A DNA stretch of 64,000 nt, taken from contig NC_133771.1 in assembly GCF_003597395.2 (NCBI RefSeq), forward strand, positions 44,849,985 through 44,913,984, given 5' to 3'. Each line of letters opens with the position of its first letter. The first letter of the stretch is position 1. Of this stretch, positions 1-10,430 are shown piece by piece. The position numbers and the translations under genes are program-made. Source of the DNA: Chelonoidis abingdonii (lineage: Eukaryota > Chordata > Testudines > Testudinidae). Below the pieces are notes generated by a model. It was not told the origin of the DNA. It was given only the letters and a program-made list of their open reading frames with translations, and made no database searches.

Positions 1-190
1 CTTTTAGAAAAACCTCCAAATTAGTTCATCCTTCTATTTTTGGTTAAAGTAACTAATGACAAGTTGTGATCCCAACATACATAAGAATCTGTTCTTATTT
101 GCTAGCTTTTGTTTTGTGTGTTGCACTAAAATGATTGTTTCTTGATTTTATAGTTTCAGACTCATGAATTTAATATTTGCCCACAGTCAC

Positions 191-855
191 TGTAAACGTG
201 TGGACTCACCCCCGCGGCACCTCCTGCTGGTTACTTGGGGGAATTAGCTCGATTCCAGCTACCGAGCACCCTCTGCAGGCTGGTGATCCACCTGTACTCT
301 GCTGGCCCCGAGGCCCCTCCCTGGACCTCAGTGCCCCTTTAACTGGGTCTCCCCCCTCCCAGAAGAACCCCACCCACTATCCCCACTTTGCCTCAGTATT
401 GGCTACTGCCCAGTCATTGTCTAGCCCCCATGCCCTGGGGCAGACTGCAGTATCAGCCACTCATCATAGGCAAAGGGGGTTTGGATCTGCTGCCTTTGCC
501 TACCCCTGAGTTGCTCCCTGCAACCCCCAATACCTCTTAGCCTAACGCTAGGCTGCAGCCTGGGACTTTCCAGGCAGGAGCTCTCCAGCTCCTCTGCCTT
601 TCTCCAGCCCTGCTCCACTCAAGGTACCTTGTCTAGCTCCCTGCAGCCAGGCCCTTCTCCCTCTACAAGCAGAGGGAGACTCTTTCTGCTTCTGTCTCCC
701 CTGGCCTTCTTATACAGCCTTGTGGCTCAGTTTGGGGCGTGGCCCCCAGCTGCAGCCACTCCTGCCATCAGCCCAGGCTTCTGGCTCCAGCTATGGCCCC
801 TTGCCAGGGCTGTTTTAACCCCTTCTCTCCTGGAGCAGGAGTCCACCCTGCTACA
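191..855 (-). mobile_element. Solo LTR with a perfect 5-bp target duplication
   Basis: A 665-bp GC-rich unit begins TGTA and ends TACA and is flanked on both sides by GTCAC (186-190 and 856-860). TG...CA ends plus a 5-bp duplication are the mark of integrase-mediated LTR insertion. A TATA-like box (TATAAG, minus strand, 713 to 708) lies about 142 bases inside the 855 end, so the LTR probably reads on the minus strand. I found no AATAAA signal. Open frames of 60-110 codons inside it look like chance frames in GC-rich DNA. No internal retroviral or Gypsy sequence adjoins it, so it is a solo LTR left by LTR-LTR recombination. The family is not named with confidence; 5-bp TSDs fit Gypsy and some endogenous retroviruses. 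Confidence 0.8.
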
Positions 856-860
856 GTCAC

Positions 861-3104
861 CAACTTTGCCTTTTCTTAATTTTAGCATGAAACTTTGCTC
901 TACATACAATGCCAGTGTTTTTCTCCCACCTCTGTAGGATATTCATATAAACTGATGGATAGTTTGATGTTTCTGAAAAACACATCAATCATTAGACTCT
1001 TGCCTCATTGTTAATGGCCTTTACAGCAGCAAGAAGATCTACTTTGTGAGACCATGCAGCATAAAGAGCAATTTCAGCTTTCTATCCCCAACTTTAGCCC
1101 TGAAGTAATATTTTCCAGCAGTATCCATCATTCAGTATCAAGAATAAGTCATTTTTCACTCTCATACCCTTGTTTTCAGTTCAGGTTTAACACATTATAA
1201 CTGTATATGGATGTAAAAGTATCAATACCCACTAAATAATATACTCTCACGAGGGGGAAAAAAGGTTCCTTATCTGGACAATATAAGGGATCACCATTTC
1301 TTGGGTCTAGCCATCCTTACTAGAAATTGTCTGCAATGTCCTTGATAACTTAGTTTTTCTTCTGTTCCAAGTCACAAAAAATGCTTAATAGTCCAGTTAA
1401 ATATTCAATTTAAATAATGTCTTATTGTGGTGTTTAGATGTGCTTGTAATTATTAGAACTGGGAGCACTGGCTGTTGGGAGTCTGAAAGGACAGGAAACA
1501 GGAAGGAGGGGGGAGGAGTTGAGGAGACTGAGAAAGAGTTACAGGGGGTGTAGCAGGAGCTTGGTAAAGAGGTTTCCACTGTAAAAATAAAGTCCTGTTG
1601 AAGCTTGTTAGTACCTTGCCTGCTTGATACAACACCTATATAAAGAACTTATAAGATTTCTGGTTTACTGTATGAAATACTGAAGTGTCTGACTTCTTTG
1701 GCTGCTTTGGCTGTTACTAGTGACTCACCCTGTTGAAATCACTTGCCAGTAACTTCAAAGGGGCCAGAATTTTATCTTTAGCCTCTTTCTAGTCTTATCA
1801 TTTCTAAATTTCGCTGCCTGTAATTAACTCCTTTGATCTTTCTAGATTTCTGGGTCTCTTTTTGAAGTTCAGTATATTTCCTCAATACTTAGCTTACTGA
1901 TTAAGACTTATTTACCAAGATTGTGAGATTTCCCTGCTCTTTATTTAAGTGAGAGACAAGAAACACAACGTGTCCTTCAAATCTGCATTGTCTCTGGAAG
2001 ACATCAACTGAATGATCCTTTTCTTACGCTTAATTTTATCTGTATTTGTAATAAGATTTTTGATGCCTGCTCTGATATTTTTGTTCTCTTGTGAAGAAAT
2101 ATATTTAATGTTTAGGATCATTACATCTATCCTTTCCCATTAAAAAATATTAACTCTAGTCACACTGACCTCAGTTACTTGATGATAAAAATCCACCATA
2201 TTCTGATTCTAATTTTCCCTACATTTCTATCACTTTAGAGCCTCCTGTAATACATACACTATTCTCTAATTGTTATAAGGGCATGATAACACCACTAGAT
2301 TGCATTTCTGGTTCACTGTCCTCAAATGTTAAGTATTAATAAGCAATCACAAAATGCAATGAAATAAAAATACATATAATGTTGTACACACATAACAGGT
2401 TATATTACTTTACCAAAAACACCCAAACAAACTGCACAATGATGCTAAAGGCTGAATAAGCATGAATCAAATGTCAGGGAATGATGCTAGCCCCCTATTT
2501 TTCGCTTAAAAAGAAAGAAAAAATGAGTCCCTATTATTGAGAAGCAACAAGTTCCACAAGTATTGGGCATAAGGAGAAAAAATATCAGCCAACACGTGGG
2601 TCCCGTTTAAATAACAGTTCAGAAAGGAGTTTTCTCTGCTTCAAAGATCATAAAGAGCATGTGACGAGGAAAGCAACTCTAAATTAGATTTGACAGTCAA
2701 TAGGATTTAGGTTCTGAATACATTTAGGCATTTCCAAAAACTTTATCTACATTCTAGCTCAAAATGCAGAGACAGAAAATTTTAGGGCATTTTGTCCCCA
2801 TTAACATCTTCCGATATTTTCTGAAAACTTTATTCTTAAAACTGGTGTCCAATCTGGCTGGACATAATATTTCCATTGTCTCTTTGACTAAGTTACTTCT
2901 GTTTCACATCTGCAGTTTCTACATCAGGGTCCATGATGTTTATGCAGAATTACAGCAAAATACTTCACATTTTTTGACATTCTGTCTGGCCTTATAGTTC
3001 CCTGGCAAAAAGGTTTCCCAGTTTCTTACTTCATCAAATACTCAATTGGGTGCATTTTAACTTCAGTTCTTGAATTGGAGTAATGCAATATATGCATAGC
3101 AAAA
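861..3104. other. AT-rich DNA, no gene recognised
   Basis: About 2.2 kb without a recognisable coding region or repeat boundary. It holds a short purine-rich tract near 1490-1560. Open frames here are at most 77 codons, show no domain and are not conserved-looking. Old decayed repeats may be present but I cannot support any. Confidence 0.5.
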
Positions 3105-3264
3105 CTGTCAAAGAAGGGTTACCTTACCAACTACAGTAACTGGAGAGGAATAACATAACTCTCAGTCCCTGGGAAAATCATGTTCAACATCATCCTTGAA
3201 CATATCAAGAAACAAATATAACTCCAACTTAAGAAAGAAACAAGCAGATTTTAGTCTATTGATA

Positions 3265-3460
3265 CACCGCTACCTCGATATAATGCCACTCAATATAACA
3301 TGAAAGTGGACAGAACATGGTATAGCAGTGCTCCGAGAGGGGGGAGGGGGCAGGGCTGAGCACTCAGTGGATCAAAGCAAGTTCAATATAACACGGTTTC
3401 ACCTATAATGCGGTAAGAGTTTTTGGCTCCCAAGGACAGCATTATATCGAGGTTGAGGGG
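3265..3460. mobile_element. Tc1/mariner-type MITE in the RTE LINE
   Basis: A 196-bp unit has imperfect 22-bp terminal inverted repeats; the inner 15 bases (ACCTCGATATAATGC, and its complement at the right end) match exactly. It is flanked by TA on both sides (3263-3264 and 3461-3462), the target duplication of Tc1/mariner and pogo/Tigger elements. It has no coding capacity, so it was moved in trans. Removing it with one TA brings the RTE translation on its two sides into the same frame, which proves it is younger than the LINE. Confidence 0.85.
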
Positions 3461-4314
3461 TATGTGCAGATCATATCGTTGTTCTTAGCCTTATCATTGA
3501 ACAAAGTGTGCAGAAGCACTTCTTTTGATAAATTTTATAGATTTCCAGAAGACTTTTGATAGTAAACACCTTTGGAAAATTATGGCATACTACCAAATAC
3601 CGACAAAAAGAATTATAATCATCAAGTGCTTATATAATAATAATGCCAAATGTGCAGTGTGAAATGGTAACATCATCAGCCACTAGTTTGCCGTGAAAAC
3701 TGGTGTAAAGCAGGGATGTCTTATGTCTTCATTACCATTTGCTCTGGTGACTGACCATGTCATGAGGAAAGTAACTGCAGAAGTCAACTAAGGAATTTTA
3801 TGGACACATAAGAAACCATAGTTGGATGACCTCCTTTTTGCTGATGACATTATCCTGCTTAATTCAATACATTGCTTAATGGAAGAAAAGACCCAGATTT
3901 TGTCAGATACAGCAGAACAAATTGGTTTGTTCATTTACAAGGGGAAAACAAAATATATAACTATCTATATCCCAAAGCAATCATCAGACTAGACAGAGAA
4001 ACATTAGAAGTGGTAAGTCATTTTTAACCTATCTTGGGAGTGAGATCTGTAATGATGGTGTCACCACACTAGATGTTAAGCAATGAATACGAAAAGAAAA
4101 AAAAAACTTTCATCAACTTGAAAAGATTTGGAAAAATAGCAAGATTGGCACTGATACAAAAATACAATTTTTTAACTCTGGCAACGTTTGTCCTCTTTTA
4201 TGGAGCTCAGTCATCGAAATATACAACAGAAATTGATATGATCAACTCATTCCAAAGTAAATGTCTGAAGAAGATCTTCAGACTCCATTGGAAAGAGTTT
4301 CTAGCAACAACAGA

Positions 4315-4441
4315 CATGCGTCTGATGAAGTGGGTATTCACCCACGAAAGCTTATGCTCCAACACATCTGTTAGTCTTAAACATGCCACAGGACTCTCTG
4401 TTGTTTTGTACAGATCCAGACTAACACAGCTACCCCTCTGA
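4315..4441 (+). repeat. SINE-like unit with CTGATGA...GAAA stem-loop, 13-bp TSD
   Basis: A 127-bp insert lies between two exact copies of TAGCAACAACAGA (4302-4314 and 4442-4454). A 13-bp duplication points to target-primed reverse transcription. The unit contains CTGATGAAGTGGGTATTCAC followed by CCACGAAAGC, a 6-bp stem with a short loop, and ends in a CAGCTACCCCTCTGA-type 3' terminus without poly(A). Related copies lie at 43658-43785 (minus) and 59358-59529 (inverted dimer). This repeat type is widespread in turtle and other amniote genomes; I do not give a family name. It sits inside the RTE LINE, whose sequence resumes after it. Confidence 0.8.
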
Positions 4442-4649
4442 TAGCAACAACAGAAATTCTAAGTAAATTAAACTAACTTAAAAGAAACAAATATGATAAG
4501 AAGACTGAACATATTTAAGTTACACTTTAAGGATGATACCAACACAACATCCAAGCCAAATGATAATATGGACACCACTTGGAAAGAGAAAAAGAGGGCA
4601 CCTACAGAAACATTAAACTGAACAATAGAGAAAACCAAATTAATCAATA

Positions 4650-4808
4650 TAGAATATCAGGAAATCATCTAGTCCTACTGCCTGCTCAAAGCACAACCAA
4701 TCCCCAGACAGATTTTTACCCCCATTCCCCCAAATGGCCCCTTCAAGGGCTGAACTCACAATCCTGGGGTTAGTACACCCATACTCAAATCACTCAGCTA
4801 TCCCTCAG
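4650..4808 (-). mobile_element. tRNA-derived SINE of turtle (cryptodiran) type
   Basis: On the minus strand the unit starts with a tRNA-like head: GGATAGCTGAGTGATTTGAG (A-box region) and, about 35 bases on, TTGTGAGTTCAGCCCTTGA (B-box region). A body follows with TTTGAGCAGGCAGTAGGACT and a tail ending near GATATTCTAT, resembling LINE 3' ends. This matches my recollection of the tRNA-derived SINEs of cryptodiran turtles, and it is the best clue to the organism in the window. It lies in the distal part of the RTE LINE, whose C-terminal coding remnant continues on both sides. No clean TSD was found. Confidence 0.75.
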
Positions 4809-4885
4809 AAGCCTAAACAGACAAGGACAAGACTGAAATAAATAGAATAAACTGGTGGATGTCCTCTGTGCCTGACGATGAGGGA

Positions 4886-5588
4886 GGATAAAGAAAAATA
4901 AAGTACTTGTTTTACTATATTCAGTATTTACAATACTTAGTATTATAAATTTTGGGTCATACCGCATGTACTTGTCAATTATTTTTAATATGTACTGTAC
5001 TTTTATCCAGTCCTACAGAAGAAGCCATTAAAAGAGTTCTACACAATTTATTTTTGATTAAGGTGCTAGCTGCCTTAAAATTGGCTGTGACATTTTGGAG
5101 ATCACCCAGACCAATAAGGGGTTCTGTCACTGCCTGCCTTGCAGCATTGGGTGTCTTAAAAGCTATGCTGCTATGGTTCAGAGCTCTGATACCAGTAACC
5201 AGCCTATGAGCATAAAGGTCTCAATCCTGGCTTCCACTGCTCTAGTTACTCCTTGCAGGATGACCTCAACATCCCCCTCCAGTCCTAATTTCCCCCAAAT
5301 CTGTTTCCCTGAGTTCTTAACTAGCAGACAGCCAAACTTTCCCCTCTGATTTGTCACCCCCGAAGGACTGAAACCTGCCCCAAAAAATCAATTCACTTTA
5401 GCAAACATGCTCCACACAGTTTGCACACCAGAGACCTGCTTGAGGTAAAAATAAACAAAACCTTTATTTAATAGAAAAATCATAGAGTCAAAGATGAAAC
5501 AGTATGGAAAAGCAAACACACACAGGGTACACAGAAAATAAATTAAAGGATGCAATATCAAGCTTTACACTTCTGTTCCCTTTTCTAA
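4886..5588. other. Unassigned sequence left of Harbinger copy 1
   Basis: No gene recognised. From about 5200 to 5588 the base composition changes and the sequence runs up to the TAA target of the Harbinger element; the same kind of sequence resumes at 9870. It may be an older repeat that Harbinger entered, but I cannot define its ends or class. Confidence 0.35.
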
Positions 5589-5992
5589 GGGCTTGGCTAC
5601 ACTTGGAGTTGTGCAGCGCTGGGAGTTACAGCTGTCTTCGTACAGCTGTGTAGGGACAGCGCTGCAGTGTCGCCACACTGACAGCTACTAGCACTGCAGT
5701 ATGGCCACATTTGCAGCATTTGCAGTGCTGTTGGGAGTGGTGCATTGTGGGCAGCTATCCCACAGAGCACCTCGTCCCATTTTGGCGCTGTGGGTTGTGG
5801 GAAGGGGACGGAAGGGTGTGGGTCATTCCGAAAGGGTGCGGGTCATGCCAACTTCTGTCCCAAGCCCCCATGGTCGCAGCAACACTTCAACATCCCCAGT
5901 CAGTCACATGTTTTCCTCGCGTCCACGTTTGGCGCCTATTGTGGACGTTCTCCCAACCGGTTTGTGTGTGCAGCAGCGATTTCTGTGGGAAA

Positions 5993-7280
5993 ATGGAGCC
6001 CCGGAGCTGGCTAGAGTAGGGACTTTGGCTTGGATGGAGTGTCGCCAGCCAATCACCGTTTCGCAGTTGAGACTATTCCTTCAGCTCCAAAGTGACAGGA
6101 AGGAGTTCACGATGAGATAATATCGAGGTCGCCTGACGCATATGAACACAAATTGCTTGTGGCAGTTCACGCGAAATGGCGTGCGAGCACTGCTGGAAAC
6201 GCCGCTGTTTGGGCTTCGATGAAACAGAGCACTGAAGTGGTGGGATTCACTAATAGACATGGAAGTCTGGGATGATGAAGCAGTGGCTGCAGAATGTTTT
6301 CGAATGAGGAAAAGCCAGCTTTCATGGGACTGTGTGCTGGAGCTCGCCACCCGACCCTGCGGCACAAGGACATGAGTTTGAAGAGCTGCCCCCTGCAGTG
6401 GAGAAGTGGCGTGGCTATTGCAAAGTCTGGACAGGCTTGGCAACTCCAGAAAGCTACCGATCCGGTTCGCGAACATTCAGTTGGGAGTGGGAAAGTCCGA
6501 ACCGTTCAGGAATTCATGTTGAGGCAAGTTGAGCGCAGGGATGTGATATTGATCGCTATTCGCTGCTAAGAAGAACCGTGGACGGCTGGGGAACGTGCAG
6601 TGCAACAACTTGTGGATGGCTTTGCCACAAATGGCTTACCCCTGACTGTTGAGGGGCGAGTAGATGGGAATGCATAGTCCTACTACTGGCACCAGGCCTA
6701 CCTAGCATCTGAGTACATTAAATCAGAAGTGGTAATTATCTATGGTTCTCCCAAGGCGCATTGTGGAATCACCCGTGGGCGTTTCATTGACATCTTAACA
6801 CTAGGCTGGCCTGAAACGGCGGCATGATGCACCGCACCTTTTGGATCAGTGGCCTGTTCAGGAAGCTGCAGGCCGGGGACTTTTTTCCCCAGACCGGCAA
6901 GAATCACAGTAGAGAATGGTGTGAAATGCCCATTGTGATCCTTGGGAGACCTCACGCTCTACCCGTTAATCGCACGGTGGCCTCATGAAACCCATATACA
7001 GGGAACAGCTTGACAGGGCAAGGAACGGTTTGCAACTTACAGGCTTGAGCCGGGTGCCGAATGACTGTTGGCAGAGAGGTTGTACTTTTTGGGCTGTTTC
7101 ATAAGGGCGCTGGCATTCTCTTTACAGGACAGCTAGACTTGGCGGGAAAGCAAGTCATCCCTGGCGCGTTATATCCGTATGGTGTGCGGTTACGCATCCA
7201 TGGAATTATTTGTGAAGGTGAAGGGTGAAACATTCCAGTCAGAGATGGACCTCCGAGTGTTCAAACCCTGCGAGGCCTGA
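5993..7280 (+). pseudogene. HARBI1-type transposase pseudogene (copy 1)
   Basis: The start ATG (5993) sits in a context matching the start in copy 2. Translation in several frames follows the Harbinger nuclease family: a helical N-terminal region with WWDSL/MEVWDDE-like residues near 6240, a segment matching the MRKATFM region near 6300, the first catalytic Asp near 6660 in a VDG context that has lost the usual His, a GWPE stretch near 6810, a degraded GDPAYP-type second Asp near 6945, and a C-terminus ending RVFKPCEA at 7278-7280. The region of the third acidic residue (around 7065) is altered. Numerous stops and frameshifts mean no active DDE transposase can be made. Confidence 0.75.
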
Positions 7281-7551
7281 ATTTGCACAGCCAGAGAGCA
7301 GGGCTACTAGAGATTGCCCAGGCACAGGGCTCCAAGGATTAGGGATGCATTGAGGGAGGAATTTGAAAGCGCTGAAAGCCAACAGTAATGTTTGGATGCC
7401 TTGCACCAGGATGAAGTGCCAAAGGCAATGTACAATGAGTGGCAGATGCCTGTTTTTTCCTTGGGGTAATGGTTGCAGTGCCTGTTTTTTCCTTGGGGTA
7501 CGGTATCTTTCACTTTCTGCAATAATAAAAACTGTTTTAGAAGCCAAGAAA

Positions 7552-9487
7552 TCATTTATTGAAAAGAAAGTAAGTAACAGGGCAGGGGGGTAGGGTTGAA
7601 TATGTCCTGCCTGGAGTGCTGTGTAATGACTGCTGCACTTCAGGATGAAAATGCTGCATGGTGATGGGGGTTGAGTGCAGAGGGTAAGGGTCATAGTTCT
7701 CAGGGCTGGTGGGTGAACGTACAGGTGGTGGGGGCAGCTGGTGGTGGTAAGAACCTGGATGCTGGAGAAGGGGCTTTTGAGCTGACATTGGGGCACAAGG
7801 GAGAGAGCTTTGTGACGGGAGGGGGGAGGGGCAGCACAGTAGTGCTCTGCCTGCATGGCTACGAGGGACTGGATACAGTCCATTTTGTGTGCCAGGAGGC
7901 TTATCAGCTGCTTTGTGCTTTTCTTCTTAGCCAATTCCTTTCTCCTGCTTTCTCTTTCCCTAAGTGCTGCATTTTCTCTGTCCAGTCCTGCAGCTTCTTA
8001 CTCTCTCTGGCAGACTGATTCATAACTGCTTTCACCATATCTTCTTTGCTTTTTCATGCCTTTTCCCTCAGGTTTTGTAGCTTTTCAGCAGTCTGTGATA
8101 AGGCCAGTCCATTTCTAGCAGTAGTCAAGGACACTGTTATTAGAAAAAAGACAAAAATTGAAACATTTAACAGAAAGGCAGCATTGTGTATAATCACAGT
8201 GAAGGAGTTCACAGTCTCACTTTAGTATAATTTCCACATACCAAACACAGCACAGAGAGCCCACAGCAGCGAAGACATGGTGAGTAAGGGGTAATGAGTG
8301 CAGAAGTTAATTAATCCTGGAAGCCATCTCGCTGCTGCTGCTCACCTGGAAAGGGGAACTGATTGGTTCAGGGCTGCACTGAGGTTTCTGTGCACTGGGG
8401 AAAGCAGAGAGCTGCGGGGGGACCTGCACTGAACACTATCCCTACATTTTCCACAGGAGTTAATCCTGGAAGCCATATCGCTGTTGCTGCTCACCTGGGA
8501 AGGGGAACTGATTGGTTCAGGGCTGCACTGGGGTTTCTGTGCATTGGGGAAAGCAGAGAGCTGTGGGGGGACCTGCACTGAACACTATCCCTACATTTTC
8601 CACGGGAGTTAATCCTGGAAGATATCTCACTGCTGCGGCTCACCTGGGAAGCAAGGGAGGGTCTTCTACAGCAATGCGGATTCCGCCCTGGCCCCTATGC
8701 AGCTTGTCTGTGTGCAGCAATGGTCCCCCCACCCCTTGCAGCACAGTGGCGTGGACGCTTTAGCCTGACTGGGACAAGGACCACAGTGGCTCTCCCTATA
8801 AACTTGCGCAAGTGCATTGCCCACGCTCTGGCAGAAACTTTTGAAGAGATTACCGAGGCCGATTACCGCGACGTGATAGACCACATCAGTGGGCTATTCC
8901 ACATCTAGGCATGCGTGCATGCAGCCATAACCACCGCTCCTCTCCCAAAATATTTCCAAATAAATGCTGCTTACCGGGAACCCGCTCCTCTGCTGCTTCT
9001 TCACCAACAAGTTCCAGCTGCTGCGACTGGCTAGCTTCCTCCTGGCTTGAGAAGAGCTCTTGGCTGCATGCCTCCTGGGACTCCCACCCCAGTACCCTCA
9101 CTCTCGGTTTCCTCCTCCTGCTCCACCTCCCTCTCCTCTCCCTGCTTTGAATTGTCCATCGTGGTCCTCGCATTGGCAGTGGGGTCACCCCAAGTATCGC
9201 GTCCAGCTCCTTGTAAAAACAGCAGGTCGTGGCGGCAGCACCTGAGCGGCGGTTTCCCTTGTGGACTTTGCAATAGGCATTCCGCAGCTCCTTTACTTTA
9301 ACCCTGCACTACACCGCGTCCCAGTCATGGCCCCTTTCCATCATGGCCTTTGATATCTGCCCATAGATATCGTAATTCCTATGGCTGGAGTGCAGCTGTG
9401 ACTGCACAGCTTCCTCCCCCAAACACTGATGAGGTCCATCAACTCGCCATTGCTCCATGCTGGGGCTCGTTTGGAGCGTGGAGGCAT
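7552..9487 (-). pseudogene. Myb/SANT-type Harbinger accessory protein pseudogene (copy 1)
   Basis: In Harbinger elements a second, Myb-like protein binds DNA and helps bring the transposase to the nucleus and ends. Here it reads left from ATG at 9487. The N-terminus reads RSKRAPAWSNGELMDLISVW, a SANT/trihelix-like helix with conserved Trp residues, then frame changes continue into NYDIYGQISKAMMERGHDWD. An acidic Glu-rich stretch lies near 9050-9130, then AACSQELFSSQEE-like residues. After non-coding and repeated sequence (8300-8880, probably intronic) the C-terminal part, Pro-rich and ending near 7552, resumes. Frameshifts and stops make it inactive. It converges with the transposase. Confidence 0.7.
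8311..8653. repeat. 149-bp tandem repeat inside Harbinger copy 1
   Basis: The motif TTAATCCTGG recurs at 8311, 8460 and 8609, exactly 149 bases apart. Two full units are nearly identical, and a third breaks off near 8653. It lies in the likely intronic part of the Myb-like gene. Copy 2 has only one equivalent unit (about 36780-36930), so the amplification happened in copy 1 or its lineage. Confidence 0.9.
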
Positions 9488-9869
9488 GGTCACTGATTGA
9501 TTGCACTCTACACCTGGCTGAGCAAACAGGAAGGAGATTTTTAAAATTCCCGGGGCATTTAAAGGGTGGGTCACCTGAGGCCAGGGCAGCAGAGTGCAAA
9601 CTGATGAGCAGAGTGTCTGAACAGGTATTCTGGGATACCTCCTAATACCATGGAGGCCAATTACAGCGCTTTTGGTGGCCACACTTGACGAGCAGCACTG
9701 CATCACCAGCGCTGCAATCGTTATACCCCAAGCAGACCAGGTTTACAGCCAGCGCTGCAGCCAGGGAGTTGCAGTGTTGGATGTGCATTGCAGGTGCAGA
9801 CGGTTACTAAGTTGCAGCACTGTAAACCCACCACCAGCGCTGCAACTCTCCAGTGTAGCCAAGCCCTAA

Positions 9870-10430
9870 TACAAGTTACCTATTGCCTCTGAACAGTATG
9901 CCCTCTGTCCTACAGGGGATCCAGTAATTCACTGATAGCACCCTGCTTAGATGCTAATGCTCAGTTTCTGGACCACCTCCATTCAAACCATCTTCCAATT
10001 CATGATTACACAGAGCAGGGGAAACTCTCTACCTCCTTACTTTTCCAAGACTGTTTTTTTCCCCCCAGCTTCAATGTCTTTCCATTAACTTTAATGTTCC
10101 ACCATGGTCTTTCCCTGAGTTGTACAAAGTTAGGTGTTTGGAGATAGTGTTGTGTAAACAAGTAGCCTGGGAAGTGACCCTCCCTGCCTGATTCCTTCCA
10201 CACACTGCTGTGAGGTGATGCTGTAGTTGCACCTAGCGACAATTACAGTGTTCTACACATACATATGCTTAATTGAAAACCATAACCTCAACATGTATCT
10301 TCTAATGATCATCAAGTTCTGAACATTACAAGCTTTAACAAAAGACCTTTATTGACATATATTTACACACAATAACACTGTATACAAACAATTGATTCAA
10401 TTGCTTATTCTTTGGGGTTCAGACCAGGAG
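9870..10430. other. Unassigned sequence right of Harbinger copy 1
   Basis: No gene recognised. Likely the continuation of the sequence at about 5200-5588 that Harbinger interrupted. It contains a C-rich run and an AT-rich stretch near 10320-10390. Confidence 0.35.

Larger units (their letters stand above)
3105..4885 (+). mobile_element. RTE-like LINE, reverse transcriptase remnant with three nested insertions
   Basis: Conceptual translation in changing frames shows a non-LTR reverse transcriptase in the usual order: NWRGIT near 3145, FIDFQKTFD near 3530, VKTGVKQGC near 3692, FADD at 3837-3848, a KYI/YLGSE stretch near 3950-4040, then the C-terminal segment with LLYG-like and WTPLGKRKRAP-like motifs up to about 4600, and a tail ending near 4880. 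The order and wording match RTE-type ORF2 proteins; the exact clade is uncertain. Stops and frameshifts make it dead. It is interrupted by a MITE (3265-3460), a SINE-like unit (4315-4441) and a tRNA-derived SINE (4650-4808). No endonuclease domain is seen, so it is 5' truncated. Confidence 0.7.
5589..9866 (+). mobile_element. PIF/Harbinger transposon, copy 1
   Basis: A 4278-bp element with terminal inverted repeats beginning GGGCTTGGCTACACT at both ends and flanked by TAA (5586-5588 and 9867-9869), the TWA-type 3-bp duplication typical of Harbinger. It has the family's two-gene layout: a transposase reading right from the left end and a Myb/SANT-type protein reading left from the right end. 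Both are broken. A second, inverted copy lies at 34665-39395. The subterminal regions are rich in GCAGCGCTG-type motifs, plausible transposase-binding sites. Relative to copy 2 it carries a tandem amplification (8311-8653). Confidence 0.9.

Noticed and set aside
7239..7934. 231-codon minus-strand open frame
   Set aside because: It spans the 3' ends of both Harbinger genes; only its first part (MAKKKSTKQL onward) matches the Myb-like C-terminus, the rest is antisense to the transposase end. Not an independent gene.
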